Shown: positions 12,020 through 21,700 of the stretch, one piece after another
Numbering within the stretch: position 1 is the first letter of the stretch
How the letters are laid out: the number at the start of each line of letters is the position of its first letter
NCBI GenBank assembly: GCA_963576565.1
Contig: OY755039.1
Location: forward strand, 141,677,369-141,741,368
Direction of reading: 5' to 3'
Source of the DNA: Aspidapion aeneum
Lineage: Eukaryota > Arthropoda > Insecta > Coleoptera > Brentidae
DNA length: 64,000 nucleotides
Position numbers and translations under genes: made by a program
Notes under the pieces: generated by a model
Seen by the model: only the letters and a program-made list of their open reading frames with translations
What the model was told of the DNA's origin: nothing
Database searches by the model: none

Positions 12020-12895
12020 AGGAGATCCCTATCACGCTCGAGAAGCGGCCAGTGCGCGGAAATGTTGGTGTGTATTGGTTTTGAAACGGTTCAGGTTGTA
12101 ACCTGCAGGGAAAACTGTCGCAGGGAGTTTATTCCACAGCGATGCTGTTCTCCAGAGATATATGAATTCTGATATAATGAGGTTCTTGGTGCCTCTATTT
12201 TGACAGTAAATTGATGGTTACCGTCTGTTTGACGTGTTCGCCTATTAGGTGCTACTCCCGGAGGGATCATACGTGCCAACTCTTAAGAGCATTTTCCGTG
12301 ATAATACCTGTAGAAGAGAGATAGATCGCCCACAGTTCTTCGATGTTCGAGACTATCCAAGCTACGGGTAAGTGCGGGGTCATTGATCAGCTTGATAGCT
12401 CGTTTTTGCACGGTGTTCAAAAGCATTAAGGTATGTTTGGGTGCCGCACTCCATATATGTGAGCAGTACTCCATAGTTGGTCGTATCTGGGCTTTGTAGA
12501 GTGCAAGCAGTTGGCTTGGTGTATACAGATGTCTTGTACGAAATAGCACCCCAAACTTTTGGGACGCCCTTTTAGCTATATCTGCCACGTGACTGTGCCA
12601 AGACATGTTGGTTTCTGCAGTGACTCCTAAGATGTTCAACTGGCTCTGCAATGTGACAGCACTTCCAGATAGCATGATGTTTGGCTCACCGGTGCTGGTC
12701 TTTTTTGAAAACAGGGCTGCTTGGGTTTTCTGCGCGTTGAACTGTACAAGGTTTTTGTTGCCCCAGTCCAATCCCATTGCTTTGAGCTTGTTGAGCAGAT
12801 TTTCATGCCAGACTTTATCGAATGCTTTAGATATATCTAAAGCAATTGTTCTTGTTTCGCCCCGTAACTCAATCACTTTTTGCCATAAGTGAGTG
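12020..12895 (-). pseudogene. LINE reverse transcriptase with the catalytic core deleted
   Basis: The minus strand reads TIALDISKAFDKVWHENLL, the RT palm motif A with its aspartates, and then passes straight into WGNKNLVQFNAQKTQAALFS, which normally lies after the YADD box. The template-grip and YADD region between them is missing, so the frame survives but polymerase activity cannot. The thumb part follows with LGVTAETNMSWHSHV and LYKAQIRPTMEYCSHIWS. A frameshift near 12280 separates the last segment, HGKCS then MIPPGVAPNRRTRQTDGNHQ, and the tail continues to about 12020 through NRFKTNTHQHF. The 5' half with the endonuclease is absent. Clade is Jockey/CR1-like by these motifs; I cannot place it further. 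Confidence 0.85.
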
Positions 12896-13705
12896 ACGTA
12901 TGTAAGTAAATCGCCAGTTGCCCTATATTTTCGAAATTAGAAGCAAAACAGCATAATCTACTATACCGCAGCCGAAATCAAACTAAGGAGGCGACACGTT
13001 GTAACTGAAATGCTGTAGCTTCTGGCATCACTGCTGCTCTGTCGTAAATGGCAGCTCTCGTTTTCTGGTGGTTGCCTAGATACCTAAATTATTACCCTGC
13101 ATGGCGAAATTCCCCCATCTTCCCCTACACCTAAAACCAACCTCTTTGAAAATCTTCCTGACTATACATACCTACAAGTTCAGTAATAATAATGAAGTAA
13201 CTTTTATGCGCGCAGGCAACAATTATGCAGGTTTTGTAGAAAAATTATATATTTTTTAAAATTACCCCCCTTACCCCTTTGTGTACCTTAGAGCCTCCTC
13301 CAAAAAAACTGTTCACTATATATTTTCTAAAGTTAGTTTATAAAAAATATTTTTAATGATTGTAGATATCCTACTTATTAAGTTAGTAATTCGAGGTTAT
13401 TAGAAAAAAATTAATGGTAATCAGTTTGGTCCAAACCCATAATTTTTTATTAAAAAAAATCACAGACACAACTAATTACCATACATTAATAAAAAGCTTA
13501 CGAGGGTTTAAAGGTGGGATTTTGGATAATTTGAGAAAATTTTTTAAAAATTCATATCTTTTTAGCCCTGACTCTTAGGACCCAAGTTCCAAGGTTGAAA
13601 AGGTAGCAAATGACCCTAACAATATCCCAAAAAATTTTGTCGGTTCATGTGCCGAACACCCTGTATAATATCCATAGACTTTAAAAAAAAGTCGATGATA
13701 TTATA
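12896..13705. other. Noncoding, nothing recognised
   Basis: AT-rich sequence. CCCCCATCTTCCCCTAC near 13110 loosely resembles the ends of the element at 8814-9654, and an ACCCTGTATAATA motif lies at about 13659. Neither has a partner that I can find. Confidence 0.35.
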
Positions 13706-14258
13706 GGGACTTAATGCAATAAAGCCAGGCAGTAATGGTGCCGGGCACAATTCAGATAGTTTTCCATTGAAAGCAGATAGTTTATCTTTGAACATTGACA
13801 TACCAAAGTCGAATTTATGAATCGACTCGTTTATTTTCCATTAATAATGGCGGCACAATTAATTCCGGCTCTTATAATACACAAAGGTCTAATGTTGAAA
13901 GAAGACAGCTATTCTTACAATGCGAAACTAACAGAATAGTGCCCGGCACAATTACTAGGGACTTATTGGAATAAAACCTGACTTCATTTTAGAATCGACT
14001 TTATTCTGACAGATTTATAGAGAAAACTGACAGCTGACCTCTCAAAATTGACATACCAAAGTCAAATTTAAAAATAAAGTCGCTGACTTTCATTTATTAA
14101 AAACAGACACTAATAAATCCGGTTCTTAAATACACAAAGCCCGAATTTTAAAAGAAAGCAGCTGCTTTTTAAATCTGTCACAATACTGTCGCTTTTAAAA
14201 TAAGGTCAAGTTTTATTCCAATAAGTGTCTACTGCCTGGCTTTATTGCAATAAGTCCC
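13706..14258. mobile_element. CCAGGC MITE family, copy 1 (interrupted)
   Basis: GGGACTTAATGCAATAAAGC at the left pairs with GCTTTATTGCAATAAGTCCC at the right. TA lies on both sides, as in the Tc1/mariner group. The GCCGGGCAC palindromic motif and AATGGAAAATAAACGA-like core match the other copies at 17.5, 17.9, 18.2 and 42.6 kb. It is split by a second MITE at 13958-14229. Confidence 0.9.
13958..14229. mobile_element. Related MITE nested inside copy 1
   Basis: The 272-bp insert has ends GGGACTTATTGGAATAAAAC and, at the right, the near complement TTTTATTCCAATAAGTGTC. TA flanks it on both sides. Removing the insert with one TA restores the host MITE sequence CAATTACTACTGCCTGGC. Confidence 0.88.
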
Positions 14259-14560
14259 TATTGCAATAAAACCAAGGTAAATATGGGCAATGAATATTTT
14301 GCCTAATACACACGTATGGGTGCCCTTCTTTGTCCTGTAAAGCGAACCAAACCGTGGTTAATTGATCGCAAACATAACCTAACCGATGTCTAGACCACCA
14401 ACATTTTGCAAAAAAAAAACTTCACGAAAAAAATATAGTTTTTTGAAAAAAAATGGTTTTTCAATAAGTAGTTTTTCAAATAACTAATTTATTTAAAAAA
14501 AAAGAAAAAATGTTTTTTTCTAATAATACATTTTAAAACGCAGTTTTATTCAAAAACTAA
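14259..14560. other. AT-rich noncoding, nothing recognised
   Basis: A-rich and T-rich tracts only; no repeat structure or coding similarity. Confidence 0.4.
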
Positions 14561-15325
14561 GTAGTAGTAGTAGTGGGGGGGTTGACTCGCAGGTCTGACA
14601 AGTAGGCCAGAGTAGGCCCTTTTTGCCATGCCCCAAGTCTGTCCCTTAACCCACTCTCCGCACTTCCCTTTGATGGTCGGGTAACTCATTGGGCCTTCCT
14701 GTTCTCTTTACAAAGTCCAGTAAGTCTGCCCATTTGAGCATGTGCAGTTCTTCCTCGCTCAGAGTTGGCGCTCCGAGTGCCTGTTGTCTCATCCTTGCGT
14801 AGGCCTCGCATTCTGCCACGAGGTGTCTTGATGTCTCTTCTTCCTGTCCACAGGCTGGGCAGGTAGGGTCATTCTCGACTCCTATACGTGTCATGTGCTT
14901 CCTCAACCGGTTATGTCCGGTTAGAGTACCTATCAGCAGTCCGAGGTCTTTTCGTGTCCGTCCCAGCATCCATCTAATTCTGGTCGCTTTTGGACGGTCT
15001 ACGAATTCTCTGGTCTGTCTGCAACCCGTTCCTGTTTCCCAGGAGTTTAATAGCGCGTCCTGGGCCCATTTGTTGAGTCCGCTTTGCACTTGTCTTTTTG
15101 TCACGCCCAAAAGTGGCTCCGGTCCTACATAGGCGGTTCCTGCCCCGAGTCGTGCGAGTTCGTCCGCCTTCTCGTTGCCTGGTACCCCCGTATGTCCCGG
15201 AACCCAAACCAGCGTCACCCGTTTGCCATCGCTTAGGGTCTCCAGCGCCTCTGCGCATCCTTCCACCAAGCCGTCAGCAATCTTGGGTGCGTTTAGCGCC
15301 TTCAGGGTGGCTTGACTGTCAGATC
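14561..15325 (-). pseudogene. 3' end of a LINE: RNase H domain and C-terminal CCHC-like region
   Basis: The minus strand encodes the C-terminal part of a non-LTR polyprotein. It opens with SDSQATLKALNAP, a conserved RNase H segment, then VTLVWVPGHTGVPGNEKADE, the region of the last catalytic acidic residues. A cysteine/histidine cluster follows: CPACGQEEETSRHLVAEC. The long open part is 15269-14646; homology extends to about 15325 in the same frame, where the similarity stops at a TATATA run. This is a 5'-truncated insertion, since the RT and endonuclease are missing. The 3' side ends in a short (TAC)n tail at 14561-14573 as read on the minus strand, typical of I/R1-like LINEs with simple-repeat tails. 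Its GC content is clearly higher than the surroundings, pointing to a fairly young copy. Confidence 0.9.
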
Positions 15326-15450
15326 ATATATATATAAGCTCCTCTTCTTAAACTAAGTAAATTTTTTTAGATAAAATTACTTTTTTTAAATCTTTTTTCA
15401 AAAATATGTTTACTACACATTAAAACATCTAATTAAAAATTTAAAAAATT

Positions 15451-15566
15451 CTCGCGACGATTGTCCCGCGGCGAATCGGCCCGCGGCAAATTGTCTCCGC
15501 GGCGAATTGGCTCGCGGCGAATCGGCCCGCGGCCAATTGGCCCATTGCGAATTGTCGCATTCGCCT
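15451..15566. repeat. GC-rich minisatellite, unit about 16 bp
   Basis: Repeats of the type CCCGCGGCGAATTGG / CTCGCGGCGAATCGG run head to tail, about seven units, in otherwise AT-rich DNA. The style resembles the GCGCG arrays at 19.3 and 21.6 kb, but the unit differs. Confidence 0.85.
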
Positions 15567-15711
15567 TTAGATTACAGGTATAATTCAACATGTTTAGAAG
15601 ATAGATAAAACCCCAAAGTTGCCAAAAGTTCTTTTTTTCTTCATTTTACGCAAATTGAGGTTGTACTTCTGTAAATCTATATAAAGAAATTGTAGAAAAT
15701 TGTGTCCTGAA

Positions 15712-16851
15712 CAGTGGTGGCTGGTGACGTTATAAATTGGGGGGGGGGCAGAATTTATATTGGGGGGGGGGAGAATTTATAGTGCATGGAAAAGGAGATA
15801 AAAAAGCTTACCTAAACAATTTTATTTTAGCAATTTAAAAACAACCAGCTACTTGGTGTAGTTTTTAGTTTATTTGTTTATAGATAAAGTTTATTCGCCC
15901 TTCTTTTACATGCGCAAAGTGCTCGGATTAGCACCAGTTTCAGACTCATCATGGCCCCGTTGAGCAACCTCAAAAATCCCACAGAATTTTAAACAGTCTA
16001 TTAACCTGCTAAGTATATGTCTATTTTTTGCCACATTTTCATTATGTTCGGTAATGTTTTGCCTATAGGCACTATTCAATTGGCACCTAATATTAGTCTT
16101 GCCTAGCGTAGAAAATTCTATGTGGTTATTTAAATAAGTAGCACTTACTTTGTGTCTTTAACTTTTCACTAAAGTGCTTGATATCACACATTCCCTTTGC
16201 CACCCACGCAGGATCACTTCGTGGATTGTTCATAATAACGCAAAAAAAGCAAAAAAAAGCATTTTGTTTTTCACAACCGCACAACAAGTTTTCAGCATCG
16301 TATAATTTTTTATTACTTGCACTAAATTGTTGGTTAATTTTTAGAATTTATAGGTCCGGTCTATGTGGCCCTAAGGTTTTATTTGTAATCAAAGGTCATA
16401 TGTCAACATATTTAAATTTTCACAGTTAATTATATAATCGACGGTATTTATTTCCATTTTGAAAGCAAACAAAAACAAACTCATACGTCTTCAATAAGGA
16501 TATAATCGGCAACACGTAGGTAGGGCAACGAACGTTTTCGCACGATGAATATGGCCGACGTCAACTAAAACAAAGATTCCTCCCGCTCCCGCTCGAGAAC
16601 AACTCATACACCGCTGAAAAATGGGTGAAATTGAAATATTGTCCCGCGCGGTGCTGCCGGCTTGTAATTATTTACGCTAAAAAAGTTTACCCAATTAATC
16701 GCCTTTTGTTAACCACAGACTAAAAAAAAAGAACTAGACGTATCGTACGGGAAGATTTAACTTTTTTTAAATAAATCAATTAAAAATACTGTTTGTTGTC
16801 TAGTTTTGGGAGGGCACTGCCCCGTTGCCCTCCCTGTAGCCGCCGCCACTG
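15712..16851. mobile_element. hAT-like non-autonomous element, copy 1
   Basis: Ends CAGTGGTGGCTGG and, at the right, CCGCCGCCACTG, with an 8-bp duplication GTCCTGAA/GTTCTGAA (7 of 8 identical). The inner parts are a G-tract after the left end and GCCCTCCCTGTAG before the right end. The right 380 bp recurs as a second copy at 36890-37892. No transposase reading frame was recognised. Confidence 0.85.
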
Positions 16852-17472
16852 GTTCTGAACATTTTTTGTTGACAAAGTCCTGCTGTGAGGTACCGTTTTC
16901 GCGTAAAATCAAATTTAAAAACTTTTTGAATTTTCCAAAAACGCTCAGGGAGTAGACAATAGATATTTAAATTACTAAACCAGAAACCGAAACTTTACAG
17001 GTGGACCTAAGAAATTTATAGGATGAGCTGCAGGCGAGACTTGTAAACCTGGGGAAACATGTAGAGTCACCCTTCGGTCCATCATTGGCCCAAAGTTTAC
17101 GAAAAAAATATTCTGCTTAAATATAACCTGGCGTCAACATGCGTATTGTAACTTGTTAAATACACTTCTGAGCTAATATCAAAATCATTGTAACGCTGAT
17201 ATGTCATAAAATAAATTACACAAAGAGTCCTGAGGAATGTTCACATTTAGGCTAAAGTAACCCGCAACGACGGTACTTAACATGTAAATATGTGTTAATT
17301 TTTGAAAAAGCTAGCAATTTATAACTATAAGTACAGCAATATATTTCGTTGTAATTGGCCATTTTGGAAGTTGGGATTAATTTTTAATATTTTCATTTTA
17401 TATTTTAGATCATTTTGATGTAAATGTCAAACCTATTAAAATAAACACAATTTGAAAATTTTCAACATATTA
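16852..17472. other. Noncoding, nothing recognised
   Basis: No coding similarity or repeat structure was seen. Confidence 0.4.
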
Positions 17473-17632
17473 GGGACTTTCGCATTGTAAGAACACAGCC
17501 GGAATTAATAGTGCCGCCATTATTAATGGAAAATAAACGACTGGATTAAAAGATCAACTGTCAGTTTTCAACGCGAAACTGTCAGAATAGTGCCCGGCAC
17601 CATTACTGCCTGGCTTTATTGCAATAAGTCCT
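17473..17632. mobile_element. CCAGGC MITE family, copy 2 (internally deleted)
   Basis: The left end retains only GGGACTT before jumping into the TCGCATTGTAAGAACA interior. The right end CTTTATTGCAATAAGTCCT is complete, and TA lies on both sides. Confidence 0.85.
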
Positions 17633-17884
17633 TATTAACTGTTTAAGCGACATAAGTCATGACAACCTTCACTGAAAGAGGGACCGTAAAAATAGATTTT
17701 CCTATCTCTTTGCTCTTTATCGGTCCCTGTAGAGACCGGAAAGTTTCCCACAAGGACCTGCCTGTAAAGTGACACTTTCCGTATAAAAAATGTACGGAAA
17801 AGGCTTGTTTTAAAGTCGGTTTAAAGAAAAAAGTAAGCTATTAGCACAAAGTATATAGCCTATCGCAGTTACTTTGTGCTATTA

Positions 17885-18160
17885 TGGACCTATTGCAATA
17901 GTGCCAGGCACAAATTATGCCGGGCACTAAATTGACAGTTTATCATTATAAGAACAGCTGTGTCCTTTCAAAATTAGGCCTTCGTGTATTATACGAGCCG
18001 GATTTAATAGTGACGTCACTAATAATGGAAAATAAATGACGGGATTTATAAATTCGACTTTGGTATGTCAATTTTGAAAGATCAACTGTCAGTTTATAAT
18101 GCGAAACTGTCAATATAGTGCCCGGCACAATTTGTGCCTGGCACTATTGCAATAGGTGCC
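17885..18160. mobile_element. CCAGGC MITE family, copy 3
   Basis: Ends GGACCTATTGCAATAGTGCC and GGCACTATTGCAATAGGTGCC-type, flanked by TA. The interior has GTGCCCGGCAC and AATGGAAAATAAATGAC as in the other copies. Confidence 0.9.
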
Positions 18161-18229
18161 TATTCTTTAGACCCGTAATCAAAAAATTATTTACCACTTC
18201 TACAACCCAGATGATTCATTGTACTAATA

Positions 18230-18512
18230 GGGACTTATGGCAATAAAGACAGGCTGTAATAGTGCCAGGCAGTATTTTTACACATTCACATTGTAAGATG
18301 AGCTGTCATCTTTCAATATACGGCCCAGACGGCCTTTGTTTACCATATGATCCGGCATAAATACTGCCTTTCTTGATGGAAAATAAACGACTTAGTTTTA
18401 AAATCGACTCTGGTATGTCAATTTTGAAAGATCATCTTTATCAGTTTTCAATGCGAAACTGTCAGAATACTACCTGGCACTATTACAGCCTGGCCTTATT
18501 GCAATAAGTCCC
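18230..18512. mobile_element. CCAGGC MITE family, copy 4
   Basis: Ends GGGACTTATGGCAATAAAGA and CCTTATTGCAATAAGTCCC, flanked by TA. It lies 64 bp upstream of an ABCG coding exon. Confidence 0.9.
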
Positions 18513-18576
18513 TAAATAACAAAAATCTAGAATCTAAATATACAAATAAAATAAATAAATAAAAAAAATTTTTTAG

Positions 18577-18772
18577 AGTCACAGGAGTCGAAGGAGCGAT
18601 AAAATGCAGTATGGAAGGCAAAATGAAAAAAGGCACCTTACAGTATAAAAACGATTCCTGCTATATTCTGCAGGACGACCACTTACCTGAATATTTTACC
18701 GTATATGAATTGATGAAGTCTACAGTTAAATTAAAACAGGATAAAATATCGGAACAAGGGGCCAAGTATTTG
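18577..18772 (+). CDS. ABCG exon: Q-loop region
   Basis: Acceptor TTTTTTAG and donor GTAAGT. After the first base, which completes a codon of the upstream exon, it reads [14 protein letters not shown] through [20 protein letters not shown] to GAKYL, ending in phase 0. The Q-loop glutamine is in ILQDD. The exon falls where ABCG1 continues after Walker A. Confidence 0.93.
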
Positions 18773-21700
18773 GTAAGTTTTTTTTAAAATTATGTAAGTA
18801 GTTCCTAATAAAAAATAAATGGATCCATGACGGATCTGATATCTTCCTAGCCCATTAGCACACTCCACGCTATATCAGCCTTGAAAACAGTTTTTTGTAA
18901 ATATCTCAGAAAGGAAAGCTCCTATGAAGTTTTGAGAAAACAAATTATTGAGAAAAATGTGTTTTACTATATTTTACAAAATCGCATTTTGATGTGATGC
19001 TCCACTAAAAAGTTAGCAATTTTTCAAATTTTTAAACGTCAAAAAACAGTCAATGGTCAATTTTGACCTAAATCTAATCAACCACTGTCAAACACTATTT
19101 TTCTTGAAAATCTTATGAAAAAAGGTCTAGCGGTTCCGGAGCTATCATAGGCCGTACAGATACATACACACACTCACACACACACTCACGCGGACCGACG
19201 TCACGATGTGATTGCTAAGATAGGGCCAAATACATCCAAATAACATATTTTCGGCGTTATCTCAAGTTTAATTTAATCGAAAGCAATGCAAAATTAAGCG
19301 CGCGTATCAAAACCGCGCCAACAGAAATCTCGCGGGTCAACATCGCGCAGGGAAAATATCGCGCAGAATCAATTGCGCACAGTAATATTTAGCGCAGTCG
19401 AAATTCGCGCATTTCTGAAAGCGCGCCTGCTTAAATTTTAACAAAAACTCTTGGATTACAGTACAGGTCAAAATAAAATTGCCGATACTTATGACTTTTT
19501 ATCGCATAATAAATCTGTCAGTTTGGTTGGGATTCACACCCTCTACCGTCCTAAGTTTTGTTTTTGACAAAATATGGATCAATTCGGTTCGGTTCGGATT
19601 CACACCCTCTAGGATCCCGAGAAAGAAGTCAGGAAAGTTTTGCATTTAAAAATATGCTAGTTCGGTTCGGTTCTAATTCAGGTAAAAGAGTCAGGGAAGT
19701 TTTGTTTTTGAAAAAATATGCTGGTTCGGTTCGCATTCACACCGCAGCCCACGAGAAAGACCGGCCCGAGCGCGGAAATATCACGTGACCGTAGGAGGCT
19801 CACAAAAAAACGCCTCACGGCCCGCTGTCATAAAACATGTGTGTGTTCAGTTTTGGTATGTTTGTTTACGTCGATTTTTTTTTAATTCGGGCACGAATTT
19901 TATATGAATTTTACCAAAGTTATTAAAATAACGCAGCCCACGAAAAAAGACTGTAGTGGGCTGCGTTAAAATAATTAATGGCTAATGAGTAAATTATAAA
20001 GAAAATACCTATAAGATAAACAATGCCGCGAACGTGTAATTAGTGTTGTTCCTTGTCGGTCCAACTATAAAACTGAAACCTAATATGTTGCAAACGGGAA
20101 AGAAGTGGTAAAAGATAAGATCTTGGATAAGATTGATCAAGTAATAGACATCCTTAGTGACATTTTCGATAGTGAGAGTGAAAAATGTGTTCAGTTGTCA
20201 TTTCTTATTGAACAATTAGGTCTCTTGAAAAGGTAACCTGAGAATCGAAGATATGGTGGATACACTTTAATGTTGGCTTCATCTTTGTTTATTCAGTCAT
20301 CCAGTGCATACACGTCAATTTACAATTGTAAGGTAATATGTCTTCCGCACCCTCGCAATATTAAAAAACTGATTTGTAAAATATTGTTAACAGATAGTAA
20401 TCTCTCTGGTAGTGTGAAATATTTAAAAAGTAAGATACAGCGTTTTTAAAGATCATGAATTGCTAGTTAACTTACACTTTAATGAAATATATATTAAACT
20501 TTGTGCTGGGTAATTTTTCAAAAAATTATTGACGACCACTACATTCAGTTCATTGAATGTAAAAACCATCTCACTTATTCACAAAATCACTTGTTTCTTT
20601 TTAATAAATTATTGTGAAATGTTTTATATTGAAAATTTTTCTTCAGATAGTGTTTTTGTGGAGAAAGACTATTGTCAAAGCTTGAAAAAATTAGTTTAAG
20701 GGCATGTAAAGTTATTTTAAATAATTTTATTAAAAAGCACAATGATTTAGTGTCTGCTAATAAATCTTTGAATAAGAACTCAGACAAAGATGATGACACT
20801 CAAAGAAAAATTAAAAAACTAAAAGCTTAGGTTTGATATGTCCAATTTTGAAAGACTTGTATAGATTTGAACTTACTAACGATATTATGTACCTAATGTA
20901 TGTACCTGAAGATATTAGAGTGCAAATTTTGTATAACTTTTTATTTTATAGGTTCACTTCTTTTATCCATAATAAACACATATATCAGCAAAATATTTTT
21001 TTCAATTTTTGCCTATAAAAGAACAAACATTTTTTGTTATTTTATTTAAATTGTGTAAAAACATATAATATATTAAGCAAAACAATAAGAATCCTGGGAC
21101 TCCTAAGATCACGTGACCGCCGACTTGCTTATAACGCGCCATGGCCGGTCTTTATCGTTGGCTGCGATTCACACCCTTTAGGATCCCGGAAAAGGGGTCA
21201 GGGGAGTTCTGTTTTGAAATAAATCACACTTCAAGTGAAGCCATGATAATTTATTAGCCTTAAAAACAGTTTTTTGTAAATATTTTAGAAACTAAAGCTC
21301 TTAAGTTTTGGTTATAACACGAGTTATTGAGAAAAAATTGTATTGATACGATGCCCCGTTAAATAATTAGCATTCTTTAGTTTTTAATTGTCAAAAAACT
21401 GTCATTAACTTTAATGGATTTTGACCAAAATCTAATCAGCTCGTAAGAGTGTCAAACACTATTTTACCTAAAAATGTTATAAAAATCGGTTCAGCGGTTT
21501 AGGAGCTATCGTGTTACGGACATAAAGAATATACACACACACAGACAGACATCACGACGATATTGCTAGGATAGGTCAAAATATTTCGAAGTTTTCTGAT
21601 GTGGCGCGTTTTTAAACTTTGCGCAATTTCAATCCTGCGAAATTATGTTCCGCGCGATAAATGACTGCGCGCAAATGATCCTGCGCAATATTTTCCCTGC

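Noticed and set aside
12605..12892. 95-codon plus-strand frame
   Set aside because: It is antisense to the LINE RT remnant.
14893..15337. Frames of 79-94 codons overlapping the RNase H region
   Set aside because: They are shadows of the GC-rich LINE RNase H frame.
15451..15566. Possible CRISPR-like array
   Set aside because: Units are degenerate, contiguous and without unique spacers; the genome is eukaryotic.
17640..17880. Possible tRNA-like or SINE promoter sequence
   Set aside because: No A-box/B-box pair and no cloverleaf could be drawn.
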